DNA of 64,000 nt from Plasmodiophora brassicae (taxonomy: Eukaryota > Endomyxa: Phytomyxea > Phytomyxea > Plasmodiophorida), in contig CP145421.1 in assembly GCA_036867785.1 (NCBI GenBank), positions 682,001 through 746,000 of the forward strand, written 5' to 3'. Made by a program: the position numbers and the translations under genes. The notes below the pieces were generated by a model. That model was not told the DNA's origin. It ran no database searches and saw only the letters and a list, made by a program, of their open reading frames with translations. Shown here in pieces: positions 12,601-24,782 of the stretch (positions are counted from its first letter, which is position 1; every line of letters begins with the position of its first letter).

Positions 12601-13471
12601 TGATCATCGCGTCGATAGGTTACATGGCCCGCCAGTTGTTGGCAATCGGGTGTCTCGGGTGCAATTCTATCACCGGATGATGTGGAGTTGTATAGCCTGA
12701 TCTGCCGTTGTGCGTCAGTCGCTTCTCCGAATCTGGTCGATCTTCGTGATCTGTTCCCAGGCGTCGACGTTACCGCATCGCCTTCGTCGGCACCCTCTTG
12801 TCCCCTCGTGACGTCGCCCGTGAAGGCTGCTCGACGTGACTTCATTCTGCACCATTTGAGTCGCGCGAACTGCTCGGCCATCACCGAATCCGAATTGTTG
12901 GACCTCGCGCGCGACTTGTCAGTGTACGATGGCGTTATGCAGGCCCACATCAGTCACCTGATGAGCGAATCGCCTGCGAACGAACGCCTCCTTGACTATT
13001 TGACGTCGGGTCACTGTGTATACTCCCCGGCGCTTGCTGTACAGCTGGTCGATCGGGCACGTTTGCTCGTTGTCTGCATTGTTGCCGCTATCAGACAAGC
13101 TACACAGTCCAGGAGCAGGTTGGTGTGTTCGCTGACAGGAAGCCCCGCAATCGTCTGATTTCGTTCCCTCCTCGCCCAGGTCGGTCAGTACTCGAGCCAA
13201 CCGCATCCTGGCAGCACTCGATCGAAGCCTGACACAATGGCTCGAGGAAGATGTCACCAACTGTACGAGCCTTTCTGGGCAGCGCCGGTTTCGCACTCTG
13301 GCCAGCACGAGCGCGTTTGCCATCGAAGTCGAGCAGTTCGTCGCCGCAGTCGTCACATTCGTTTCCAATGCACCCGGTGATGGACATCTCAATGTTCAGC
13401 GTATAGAGCAAGCAACGCAGATTTCCCAGACGATTCAGAGAATCGCCGATGCAATCAAATGTACTAGATAG
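9633..13471 (+). CDS. RAB3GAP2: Rab3 GTPase-activating protein non-catalytic subunit
   Basis: The spliced product aligns by eye with RAB3GAP2. Matches are ITSVSVVDTGASWRCLIG (compare DWTCIVVGFTSG), VIVILDGFSFEYVC (compare AIVTIDGFSLF), LLTVGAPLMLAYSVCP, LAACCDNFGRIMLLD, VRMWKGYRDAQVAF and YISSRGLLELWQLPYGPRV. A long helical C-terminal part follows. Supported introns include 9845-9893, 9988-10038, 10110-10189 and 10486-10533; a late one joins TQSR to SVSTRANRIL at 13180. With RAB3GAP1 this protein activates Rab18 as exchange factor and Rab3 as GAP, acting on ER, lipid droplets and autophagy. The ATG at 9633 is tentative, since the extreme N-terminus is poorly conserved. The minus-strand frame over 13100-13828 is antisense shadow. 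Confidence 0.88.
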
Positions 13472-13540
13472 CCTGTCGTTTAACCTTATTGTTCCATTTG
13501 CAACCGGCACCGTGACGCCTACGCATATCGAAATTGTGCG

Positions 13541-13807
13541 ATGTGTGATCGGCGTGAAGACCTGGCGTCTCGATTGACAGAGGCGGACTGCTCGACAGTG
13601 TACAACAGTCTGCAAGGCAGGGGATTGCCGGCCTCTCGTCAGAAACTGCGGACTAAGCTCTCGTTCGCGTGTGCAGATTGCCTTGTTGTCAACGAGCGCG
13701 ATTGGACAGCGTGCCAAGTGCAGGTGAAGGCGTTCCGTGAATGCTTTGAAGCAGCCAAGAAAGCGGGTGTAAAGGTCGAACCTAAACATCAGCGGTCGAA
13801 CTTGTAG
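13541..13807 (+). CDS. Small Cx9C-type (CHCH-like) protein, probably mitochondrial intermembrane space
   Basis: A single-exon gene of 88 residues has cysteines in the pattern expected of twin-cysteine intermembrane-space proteins. The second pair reads CQVQVKAFREC (Cx9C). The first pair is less regular (CADCLVVNERDWTAC), and another cysteine lies near residue 17. The basic tail ends EPKHQRSNL. Such proteins are imported by Mia40 and often assist cytochrome oxidase assembly. Which member this is cannot be decided. It begins 70 bases after RAB3GAP2 on the same strand. Confidence 0.55.
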   Translation: MCDRREDLASRLTEADCSTVYNSLQGRGLPASRQKLRTKLSFACADCLVVNERDWTACQVQVKAFRECFEAAKKAGVKVEPKHQRSNL

Positions 13808-13879
13808 GGCTATCCGTCTACAATACACAGCAGATTGTCGTCTGCGTACGATAGCGATCCAGTCTCACATGATCGCATT

Positions 13880-14140
13880 ATGCAACCCAGGCTCGTCGTC
13901 GTCATTTGTCTCATCGCTTCTCTAAGTGTAGTTGTTCGTGCCCATCTTCTCGATGACAGAGCCCGAGCCCGTCGTGTGCACATGCGGTCGCTCTTTGAGC
14001 GGATCCTCGCAATGGTGCCGCCCCGGGAGAACGTGACTGATCACGATTACGAAAACGTTAAGCGGTTCCTCTTCAGCCTGTCTACGCCCGGTGACGAGTC
14101 TGTCGAGACGACACGAGCAACGCAACATCAAGAATTGTGA
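13880..14140 (+). CDS. Small secreted protein, unknown function
   Basis: This single-exon gene encodes 86 residues. A typical signal peptide (MQPRLVVVICLIASLSVVVRA) is followed by a short charged mature chain with one possible N-glycosylation site (NVT) and the acidic end. No cysteines pair in the mature part and no family is recognised. The ATG at 13880 is chosen because it begins the signal peptide; the open frame extends upstream without a better start. Confidence 0.55.
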   Translation: MQPRLVVVICLIASLSVVVRAHLLDDRARARRVHMRSLFERILAMVPPRENVTDHDYENVKRFLFSLSTPGDESVETTRATQHQEL

Positions 14141-14237
14141 TACGCTTCAGGTTTTGCTGGCTGTTCACCGATACACTATCTATCGCTCTATCAGGCGTTC
14201 GATCCTGACGCACCATCCACAGAGTGCATTGTCGATA

Positions 14238-14656
14238 TTAAGAAGAGCGTTCGTGGTTGACGGCGCCCGAAGACGTTGCCTGGTACGGGTGGCACGCAAA
14301 GAGAAGCCAGAACATGCAGGCACCCAGCGACCAGACGTCGGCGTCTGGCCCTTTCCTCGCGTACACCTCAGGGCTATGTGCTGCAGGGAGTTCGTCCATG
14401 GCGACCGGGCACGAACGATGCCGCCAGTTGGGACGACATTCTCAAGTGCCAGGCCGACATCATCCAGCTCGACGTCAGGGATTCCGCACTGAACATTATA
14501 GTACGCTGGGAGCAGTCGTCGTCGAATTGCGTTGCGCTTGCACAGAGAGTGCGTGCTTGATTCGACGACTTTCAGAACCGTTCGCCCTACAGTAGGCACA
14601 TACTTTAGTGAGTAGTGGCTGGGCTCTGGCAGTGCCAGTGGGACGATCAGTTTCAT
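14238..14656 (-). pseudogene. Protein-kinase C-lobe fragment
   Basis: The minus strand reads as the C-lobe of a protein kinase: hinge-like MKLIVPLAL, a catalytic-loop position IRRRLLPAYYNVQ (HRD has become RRR), GIPDVELDDVGLA (DFG position reads DVG), then SPEVYARKGPDADVWSLGACMFWLL and HPYQ, with a stop at 14238. The N-lobe is absent; the upstream sequence is the thymidylate kinase gene on the other strand. DVGLA and SPEV lie in different frames, joined by either a frameshift or an unusually short intron of about 32 bases. I judge it a truncated, catalytically dead relic, though expression is not excluded. Confidence 0.5.
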
Positions 14657-14737
14657 TTTGGCGGTGTGGGCGGCGTTGCTGTGCGGCGGGGTTGCGTCGT
14701 CGTCGTCGTGGAGAACCCCGAGCTGGCGAACCAGACG

Positions 14738-15657
14738 ATGCGAGGCGGGCGCGGCGCGTTCATCCTGCTCGAAGGGATTGACCGCAGCGGGAAGAGCACC
14801 CAGGCTCGGATGCTGGCCGACGCCCTGAAATCGCAAGGTCACCGTTGCGAGATCATCAACTTCCCAAGTCTCGACGTCGTCGCTGTATGCCGGTCGACGC
14901 GTTTGACGTTTGCTTGCGACTTAGATCGGACAACGACGATTGGCAAGGTCATTGACGAGTATTTGAGTGAGAACACGGAGATTAACGACCAGGTCGGCTG
15001 AGTTTGAAGCAATCCAGCCGCACGCCTGTCTCGACTAAGCCTTGGATGCAGGCAGTGCACCTGATGTTTTCTGCCAACCGATGGGAAATGAGGTATGTGC
15101 ATGCACGAATGAATCGTTTGGCTGAGGTGACGCTCATCCTGCATCTGTAGTGCTCACATCCAGTCGAAGCTGTCTGCTGGAACAATACTGATTGTTGACC
15201 GATATGTCTATTCCGGAATTGCATTCTCTGTCGCGAAGGTCTCCCCTGTTTTCCACGCCATGCTGCGCGTAGCTGAACGCGTCGTCAGGGTCTTGAGGTT
15301 GACTGGTGCCGAGCGTGCGATGTTGGGTTGCCATCACCGGACATCACTCTGCTCCTGGACATGTCAATCGAAGCGTCCAAGAAGCGAGGCGGGTTCGGTC
15401 GCGAGCGCTACGAAACCGAAAGGACGCAGGTCCAAGTTCGCCGGATTTTCCAGATGCTGCAGAAGCCGGAATGGAAGGTAACCGGGTTCCACAGCGTCCT
15501 CCGGTTCTACCGTTGCCCTGATGTCCCTCTTCTCATGCAGATCATCGACGCGTCGCGTCCGGCTGAACAGGTTCACAGCGACATATGCTCGGCCGTCGTA
15601 CCGAATCTCGATCGTATCGCCAAGAGCCCGTTGGCGTACATCACCCTGGACTTGTGA
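14738..15657 (+). CDS. Thymidylate kinase (dTMP kinase)
   Basis: The enzyme phosphorylates dTMP to dTDP. Six exons (14738-14867, 14925-14992, 15052-15092, 15151-15238, 15298-15477, 15541-15657) total 624 bases and give 207 residues, the usual size. Landmarks are the P-loop LEGIDRSGKST, FPNRTTTIGKVIDEYL, VHLMFSANRWEM, VDRYVYSGIAFSVAK (DRY motif), VDWCRACDVGLPSPD, the lid GGFGRERYE and IIDASRPAEQVH. Every exon junction restores the family sequence. The ATG at 14738 places the P-loop near residue 15 as in relatives. Upstream it faces the kinase fragment. Confidence 0.96.
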
Positions 15658-15836
15658 CCAATTGTTGTACAGAACTCCTCTATCTGTCCAATTATTATAT
15701 ACAAGTGTGTTGCCCCTTGTCCGAAGGGCCCTCGTTCACGTCGATCATCGTCTGAGGCACCTCCTCTCGACGGGCCTCGCACCGTTCCGTTTAGAATACA
15801 AATCGCGCGCAAGCGGCGTACTGCGTGCGGGCGACC

Positions 15837-18800
15837 ATGCAGGAGACGATGGTCGACGACGATGACGATCGCAACCTGATGATGGTCGCCAAGCCCGACT
15901 GGGTCGACCATGGTACGCTCAGTGTCGTTGAGCGCGCCCCGGCTGATGTGCGATATTGGCGGAACGCGTAGAACAGACAGCGATCAATGCCGTATCGATT
16001 CATCCCGAAGGGGCTCGCATGGCGACCGCTGGCGGAGGTTGGAACAATCATGGGTTGTCGGATCGTCTCCACTGATGTCGCCTGTGCCGCAGATTCTCGC
16101 GTCAAGATCTGGGCTGTGGCCCCGTTGTTACAGGAGCCGGCTGAACACGACGATCGCATCGAGAAGCTTCTGTGCACGTTGACGGTCCACACGGGCGGTG
16201 TCAATTCCGTGCGGTGGTCGCCCTCCGGGCACCTCCTCGTAAGCAGAGACAACGGGCTGATTGCGACAGCGCCTACACTGAAGAGGCATCGTTGCAGGCG
16301 TCGGGTGGAGATGACAGGGCGGTCCTGCTGTGGATGTACGCTGGCAAGGCGTCGGGCGGGAATTCATTCTCAGGACCAGCGGTCGAATCGTATAAATGCG
16401 TTGGCAACCTCGTCGGGCACGAAGCCGATATCCAGGACCTGGCGTGGTCACCGGGTAAGGATCCGATCTGTTCGTTCCATACCGTGGATAACGTTGTGGG
16501 CAGACTGCAGGAGGCTGGCGTCCTGTAGTGTCGATAACAGCATTATCATCTGGAATACGGACACATTCACGAAGGTTGGCCAGGTCGTTTAGCGTCTGAC
16601 GGGTGCCACCTAATCTCCCGTGCAGATTGCTACCTTGACAGGTCATACGAACTGGGTGAAAGGTCGCTTGACCGTGCCGGACCCAACGTTCGATGTCACC
16701 TGTCTGTAACCATCGCCTTCTCAGGTCTAGCGTGGGATCCGCTCGACGGCTACTTGATATCACAATCAGAAGACGGCACGATGGTAGTGTGGCGAACCGG
16801 TGGGGTCGTGTCATCGGCACACTCCAAGCGTCCTGATTGTGCACCTGTGTAGAGGATTGGGTGGCCGAACACACTATTAGGAAGCCATTTCTGGACAAGC
16901 AGTTTGCCCACAACTATGCAAGCGACATCAATCGGCAGATTGTTTTTCGGCGGCCGTCATGGTCGCCGGACGGTTCCGTCGTTGTTGGTTCCTATGCGCA
17001 TCATAAGGTTGCGATTTGTTGACGTGAATGTCCTATGAAAGTGACATGGCTGCGTCCGCAGGTGTTCACATCGCCCGTGCTGAATCGAGGCTCGTGGAAG
17101 AAGAACGTCGCATTCGTTGGGCACACCCGCCCGACAACCGTGTCCCGATTCAATCCACGCCTGTTTACTCGCGATGGCCCGTCCAAAGAGGGCGGCGGCA
17201 AGTTCTACGTCTGTGCTGGTACGCCAATCGGCCTATGCTGTAGGGGCAGCTGAGGTCATACGCTTTATAGTTGGCTCGATGGATTCCTCTATCTCTATCT
17301 GGGCGACACATAGCAAGACCCCGCTTGCCGTCTTTCGTCATTTCTTTGCGCAGGCTGTTCTTGATATGTCATGGACGCCAGATGGATTGTTCGTCGGCTC
17401 GATTTGCGCCGTTGTGGTCTTCGCTTACTAATCGTGCGTCATGCGAAGGTCGTTGTTGATTTGTTCGCACGAAGGAGAAATTGCCGCGATTCGATTTGGT
17501 CTGAACGACTTTGGGGGCCGCCGTATGACCGATGCCGAACAAAGGGCGGCCATTGATGAGCAGTCTGTTCGCGTTGTTGCCCCGATCGCGGAAACCCCTA
17601 CTGCTCTCCAGTTACGTGCAGGAGCTCCATTTGGCGAAGGTGCCTCGTGGCCTCAGCCGCCGGAGCGCAGCCGGTATGTTACGTTTGGCGTATAGCACGG
17701 CATCTGTCTAATCGCCATCGCACAGCCTTGACCGGTTAGACCGTCTCATGAGCGGAAGGCAATCGTCCGCCATTGGTGCTTCCTCCCAACCTGGCCCAGA
17801 CCTTCTAAAGACTCAGCAAGTTCGTTACAACTTGCGAATGTCATGCCATGCCTTTAACATTGCGGATAGGAATCACGGGCGCCTGATGGCAAACGGCGCA
17901 TCGTGCCTGTTCTTGCGAGCGGTCCTAGTGGTCCGGCCGCTCCTCCTGCTCCAGGTCCCAGCCAGTCCGTACAGCGACCTGCTGCACTGCCTGCCGTCGA
18001 ACTCCCTGCAGAACACAGTATGCAGCCACAGCCTTGGGCGAAACCGGTGTCGATAGCTGCTCTCGAGCGCAGACAAAGGTCAGGAGTGTGCGCTCGCTTT
18101 TCGTTCATCTGGTTTCATGGCCCGCTAGGTTCGCCGTCCCTGTCGACACAAGCATGTCTGACGAGACCCAGAAAATACTCGGATTGCAACCGCTGACACC
18201 CGAGCCCATTGTCGTCGAAGTTATCACGGGCGCGTCAGGTGACGCCAATCGATTGACAGCAGAACAACGTCGCCGTTTCCTTACCCGTGTCTCCAGGGAC
18301 ATCACAGCTGCGGGCATCGAAAGGGTCGACGACGGTCTGGCGAGCGATTCTGCATGGAACTGTTGTTGACTTCCGCGCCAACTCCTCCGTTTGTGTCGCA
18401 GTGACGTCGGACGGCGACATGTTCTGGTTGTCACCGACTGGTATGCGCACCCATCCGCCAGTTATCCTTCCTGCCCAACGTGAGTCGCTGTCCTCTGAAA
18501 TTCCCCCTGTTTCTGACCTGTCACCTTAGCGAGCCATTTGTCGTTAAACTCGTCGTGCCGTGTGCTGACGATTTGTTCCGATGCGTCGCTGGCTCTCTGG
18601 GACGCCGTTGCAGGACGGGTTCTGCTGGAGGCGTCCATTGCGCCATTGCTACGACCTGGTACTATCGCACTGGTTTGTTCTTGCGTCGATGGCTAACGTC
18701 TAGCGCGCCAGGTTTGCAATTTTCGACGGCCGTGATCGATCCTAAGAGCGGTTATCCCTTGGTGACGCTTTCGAACTCGTACACGTTCACATATTCTGCC

Positions 18801-19472
18801 GACCTTCGCGCATGGTTGCGTATCGCTGACGACTCTTTCGTTCAATCTGAGCTGTATTCGTCACTTTCGGGAGGCGCGTCAGGTTTGCTGTGTACTGAGA
18901 CATTGTCGAGAGAACAGGTCTGTGATGTGGTGCCACAGGCGGATCACTAGCCCCGCTGGCTTACATGAGCGTCGACGACCGGGCGCTCATAACGCTGGCA
19001 CACGCCGAACACCAGCTTGCAACTGCGGACGTGACCGGGTCATCAGAGGAGTACAGGTTCTGGGCGCTCACCCTGTGCAGATGTATGCCTTCCGATTCGT
19101 CCCACGAAACTCGTCTGAGTGATCGCGTCAACAGGTCTCGTGAAGCGCGCCAGCGCCGCGCATCCCCATTACCAGACACGGCTCGGCGAGTTCTGCTTTC
19201 GACTGCTGGGCCCGTTGCCGACAGCCGGGTCTGCGCCGCCCCCATGGCAATCGCATGCCGCCGTACGTTCCCCTATGCCGACTCGCCGAACAGCACGCGT
19301 CCTAACCCGGAACGATCTACAGGCTGGCCGCGTCAGCAAACGGGACCTGCTTCGACAATTCATTCCCGTGATCGCCGAGAACCCGTCGCTCCAGAAGCTG
19401 GCCGTCCTACTTGCGCAACAGCTCGATCGCCTATCGTCGAACGACACCGCCGACAGGCGCGCGCAGGCGTAA
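15837..19472 (+). CDS. HIRA: HIRA histone H3.3 chaperone, WD40 subunit
   Basis: HIRA deposits histone H3.3-H4 outside replication. The N-terminus reads KPDWVDHG then AINAVSIHPEG, matching the first WD40 blade (compare KPTWVNHNGKPIFSVDIHPDG). Further blades include SRVKIWAVAP, GGVNSVRWSPSGHLL, ASGGDDRAVLLWMY, SVDNSIIIWNTDTF and LAWDPLDGYLISQSEDGT. KNVAFVGHTRPTTVSRFNP and VLDMSWTPDGLF follow. After a Pro-rich linker comes a B-domain-like motif GKRRIVPVL near 17887-17913, the ASF1-binding site in relatives. The C-terminal HIRA domain ends LRQFIPVIAENPSLQKLAVLLAQQLDRL. Many introns of about 50-60 bases interrupt it. The extreme N-terminus has an acidic extension (MQETMVDDDDDRN). Confidence 0.93.
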
Positions 19473-19548
19473 ACATTGGAGCACACTCCCTAAACTATAC
19501 GCGCGCGTAGATCAACCCGTGTGGTGCGAATTCGTCGCGGCAGGTTAG

Positions 19549-20394
<846 letters not shown>

Positions 20395-20659
20395 TCTGTC
20401 TCTGGGCCACCTGGTCCTTAATCGAACCCAGCGCAGCTCTGCGACCCAGCACCATCCTACCCCAATACAATCACAGTGGCACATTCATTGGCTAACGGCA
20501 CGGGTCGGCGGCCCCGTTGGAAACCCGGATGACGATGCGTCCCGGTGCCGCCACATTCCTCTGGGGCGTTCGGTCGAACAGGAGGGACCTGCCCCGGTCC
20601 GTGTGCCTCCGACGCGTCGCTGGCATTCATCCGGGCTGGTGGCGCGTTCGCCCAAGACC

Positions 20660-21683
20660 ATGGGCACGACAAAGACGTGGGTCGTTGCGGTTGCCCTTCT
20701 GGCCGTACACGTCCTTGCGATGGTTCCGCAGGCGGCCAGATTGCTGGCCGCCGTCCAGATACGCCCCCGGCACCAGATGGTGATCCCGATCACGCCGAGC
20801 GCGCCGTTTCGCAGGCCGATCCAGTCGTTGACGATCACCGTTGAGATCGCAGGCGTTCAGAGCGACGTTGGCCTGAGCCCGGTCGTGTCTGCGAACCTGG
20901 TGCATTCGCAATGGTGCAACAAGGTGGGTGGCGCGCACGAGGTCCCCCTGCAGGACAGCGTGCCAACCCCCGCGGTCACGTTCGAGGTGTCGTCGCAGGC
21001 GACCAAGGTCATCGAGACGCCTGGCTGGACCGACGGCGGCGTCTGCCTTGTCATTCGCCCGGTCGGCAAGGAAATCGGCATGATGGTCAGCGAGGACGCC
21101 TGGGTCGTCCACCTGAACGTTGGCGTGGAGCCGCACCTGAACTGGCACCAGCTCGCCCTGCAGTACCTGTTCTGCGCCACCGTTGCCCTCTGCATCGCGC
21201 GCATCGTCGGCGACTTTGCACGCAACGGCGTCGCCGAGCCGGCCACCGCCGTCCAGGCCGACCCTAAGGTACGCCGCGTTTCACCTTCGCCGTCCCTTCG
21301 TACACCAGCCCCACACCGGTTGACACGGGCCGTGGATTGGACAGGGTGACGGAGCGGGTCGTGGTGGTGGTGCCGGGGCCGCGATCAACGCCGGCGACCC
21401 GTTCTGGTGTCGGTGTGCCGAATGCGCCGACGATGACGTGGACTTCGGCGACGACGACGACGACGACGCCCCGAGCGTCAGCAGCGTCGGCGACGATGGC
21501 CGCGTACGCGGGGACGATCGTCCAGGCTACAGGGGCGATGCACCGGCGACAACGTGCGCGTCGTCGAGTGACGACGACAGCGAGCGGAAGCCCGACGGTC
21601 TGGCCGGCCGCCGTCAATGGATTGACGTCGACGACAACCGCGACGCCGACGAATACGAATACGTGTCTGTGTGCAACGACTAG
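20660..21683 (+). CDS. Two-helix membrane protein with acidic C-terminal tail, unknown
   Basis: The predicted protein has an N-terminal signal or anchor (WVVAVALLAVHVLAMV). A mainly beta lumenal domain of about 150 residues follows, then a second membrane helix (LQYLFCATVALCIARI) and a long tail. An intron at 21270-21349 (GTACGC to GGACAG) joins AVQADPK to GDGAGRGGG. The tail contains a CRCAEC cluster and runs of aspartate (DFGDDDDDDAP, VDDNRDADEYEYV). I recognise no family. The ATG at 20660 precedes the hydrophobic segment directly. It is convergent with the phosphodiesterase gene. Confidence 0.7.
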
Positions 21684-21789
21684 ACGCGCCGCCTGCCCAG
21701 GAACAGTCGACACTACAATGGTCTCTCTTGTGTTACAGGGTTCCTGTCCATTGGAGCGGCATTGTCGCCTTCTGTATAGTGCAGTGACG

Positions 21790-24307
21790 TCAGGCGACTT
21801 CGGTGCGTCGACGCCCCGACGGCGCCTGACGATTGATCAGGTCCTCGGCGGACGACGACCGCCGGAACTCGTGATCCGACTTGCTGCCGCTGCTGTTCCC
21901 CTTCTTCTCGGTCAACAGCTCCAGGTCGCGCGCCAGCATCAGGCTGTTCCTCCTGGCGAACTGGCTGCGTACCTGGAGCATGGCGACCGTCTTCGTCACG
22001 CTGCTGCGCTTGTGCATGACGCGGGCGACGAAGTTGCGGTCGAACTCCTCGTCCCGGGAGTGGATCAGGTCGAGCTGTCGTTCGCTCTCGACGGACGACG
22101 GCAGCTTCTTCACCTCGGCGATCCGGATCCTGGACCAGTTCTCGCGAACCGATAGCATGTTCCGCACCATGAAGTCCATGTTCTCGAACGCGTCGGCGAT
22201 GCAGGCTATCAGCGGGGCGGCGATGAAGTCGATGAAGTTCAGGGACATCTCGGCCTGCGAGTCACGCCGCCGGTCCATGTAGGGCGAGACGGGCAGGTGC
22301 ATCTGCCGCTCGAGGTCGCCCTGGTTCCAGAACTCGGCGATGCACAGATCGGACCAGCGTTTCGCCTGTGGCCACTCCTTGCAGACGTTGTTGATGTCGG
22401 CGCAGTGCTGTCGCATAGCCCCGGGTCAGACGCGCGTCGTGCGGAAACAAGAGCCACACAAACGGGACCAGACCATCATGATGTTCAGCGCCAGTTTGAC
22501 TTCTTTCTTTCGGGCCTCGTCGAACGTCGACGACAGGTTCGGTCGGGAGTCAGACGCGTGCTTCTTGTACATCTTCGCCAGGCAGTCAGACATCCGGAGA
22601 GACGAGGCGGCGGGCGCGGCCGCTGCGAGCAGTGATACTGACCTTGATCTTCTCGAAGACCATGTCGCCCTTCGCGACCAGTTCGAAGTGGAACTTCATG
22701 TCGGTCGCCATGATGCAGGACAGGATGACGGAGCGGACCTCCGACTTGATGGGCGACTTCATCTCCGCCAGGATGTTGTACTCGGGCTCGGTGAGTATCG
22801 AGTACAGCGTGGCGGCATGGTGGTTCTCCAGCACGCTCTGGTCGTTGTACAGCAGCGCTAGTTTGCTGCCAGTATTGACCTGCAACGCCACAGCGTTCAG
22901 TGACGCCCGGGTCAGGGCAGGCGATACCCGGCAACACGTCACCTGGAACAGGTTGTTCGTTCCCGGGTGCCCTATGTCATGGGCCAGGGCGGCCACCAGG
23001 AACCCGAGCTTCTGCCACCCTGCCGAGATGGCGTCGAGACCCGACCGTTTGTACATGAAGTAGCACGTCTGCAGTACGTCGACCCCATGGTAGAAGTTGT
23101 GGAACGGGTTCGTGTTGATGTACGCCTTCGAGATGCGCCGTATCAGGCTGAGCGTCATGTCGGACGTAACCTGGCGACGACGACATTGAGCGTTCCGGGC
23201 AGGAGGCGGGCGCGCCCGTTCGTCCGGTTTCGTACCGAATACTGCTGCATGACGCCGGCGGAATGGAAAATGGCGAACGCCACCATGTCCAGGTTCTCCA
23301 GGGAGTAGGCGAACACGTCAAAGTTCTCGCTGTCGAGGCCGCCCAGAATGCTCTCGTCGGAGATGCCCGGGATCGACAGACGATTCGGGGTCGGGATGCC
23401 GGAATCGCTGTTCGCCTTCGCCTCCGGCGTGCTCGGCAGCGGTTGTCGCGGTTGGTTGGTCAGCGAGAACGAGAACCTGGTCGGCCTGATGATCGACGAC
23501 CGCGTGAACTCGTTCGTCAGCCAGCGTTTCGCCTGGGTGTCCAGCCCGCTCTCCTCGATGACCTCGTCGTTGACGTCGTTGTGGATCACGAGGCCCTGCT
23601 GCCTGAACCGCATGACCAGCTGCAGAACGCGTTGGGCACAGGCCGCGTAATCGGTCGACTGCGACTCCCGATCGTCACCCGTTGTCCTGCACCGGCCAGA
23701 ACGGCGTCAGCATGGGGGGTGGGGCGTTCCGCTCCCCTCTGGCCGATGGGATCATACCTGTTGGCCGCATACTCCGTTTGGGCTTCCTCGTACTCGTCGA
23801 CGACCTTCATGATGGACGACATCAGCTGGTAGGCGTCGGTGGACGTCAGCGTTTTCATGTCCAGCAGCGTCCATTCGGCCTGCTCGAGCTTCTCGCGCAG
23901 CACCTGCATCTCCTGCGGGTCCACTGTGCCCAACGAGGATCAGCAACAGGTTGCCAGACGGGTGGGCCGCTTCGACGCTGCGTCGTACTACCTGCAGGCT
24001 GTGCCAGCGCTGGGAACAGGGTCTCCTTCAACGATCGCCGCCGTCCGCTGGACTGCTTGGCGTCCTTCGCGCATGGCGAATCGTACGCCTTCGTCTCGGC
24101 GAACTCGTCGTCCGCCTTGCAATTCACATCGATGTCGATCGTCGTCGCCGGCGCGACCTTCGGGCATCCACTCGGGCGCCACGCGATCGGGATGACGGCC
24201 TCTATCTGGCCCAGATCCGCGGGGACGGGATCACAAGCGGTATCGCGCTGCAACGCCGCGTCCGGCTCCCCTCTAGCGGCGGCTGGCTTCGAGAAACAGG
24301 TCCCCAT
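21790..24307 (-). CDS. Class I cyclic-nucleotide phosphodiesterase, predicted lipid-anchored
   Basis: The C-terminal catalytic domain hydrolyses cAMP and/or cGMP. Its landmarks are NPFHNFYHGVDVLQT, the metal-binding HDIGHPGTNN, LLYNDQSVLENHHAA, ATDMKFHFELV and NFIDFIAAPL. The first exon begins MGTCFSKP: glycine at position 2, cysteine at 4 and serine at 6 fit N-myristoylation plus palmitoylation. The N-terminal half holds a coiled-coil-like EMQVLREKLEQAEWTLLDMK segment. The tail is rich in Ser/Ar/Lys. The start at 24307 is chosen over an in-frame upstream ATG at 24364 because of that lipidation motif. Several short introns split the gene. Substrate preference cannot be read off. Confidence 0.93.
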
Positions 24308-24782
24308 GGACGGCCGCGACGCCTTCAGAGCCGCAAAGGGCACCGTGGAGCGCCTCCGACACACATAGACGTTAGATTAGCGCCGACCCCCCGGGTGGGT
24401 GCTCCATGCGCGTACGCTACGATCGACCCACGTAATAGTTGGCCCACGAAGCATCGGTACCCAGTCAGCCGTCTACTATTCGTTTAGCCTCTCATGATAA
24501 GTGCGGAACTGCGTTTTCGCATCTGTGCGCGGGGACCCGGTAGGCCAGGCGGGCCGCCGAGACTCGCCAGTGCGGACTGGGGACTGGGCACACCCGTCTG
24601 GCACCTCAGTGTCCGCGAGGAGCAGCATACGACACTACATACCATATCAGTCAGCGTCGAAGATGTCGTCTAGTCGTCGTTCGCGAGACTGTTGCATTGT
24701 GCGGGTAACGGGGTGGCGATGGTCGAACGTCAGTGCAGTGCGGGGACGTGCAGTCAACGCGCGTCGCAGTCCGTGCCGCGTG
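24308..24782. other. Intergenic, divergent promoter region
   Basis: This stretch separates the divergent phosphodiesterase and PPP1R11 starts. I see no RNA gene, repeat or convincing TATA box. Open frames here lack domain content. Part must be promoter and 5' UTR for both genes. Confidence 0.4.

Noticed and set aside
13100-13828. A 242-residue minus-strand open frame
   Set aside because: It is antisense to the last exon of RAB3GAP2 and to the Cx9C gene, both of which read better on the plus strand.
21337-22155. A 272-residue plus-strand Thr/Ala-rich frame
   Set aside because: It is out of frame with the acidic tail of the membrane protein and antisense to the phosphodiesterase; an artefact of high GC.
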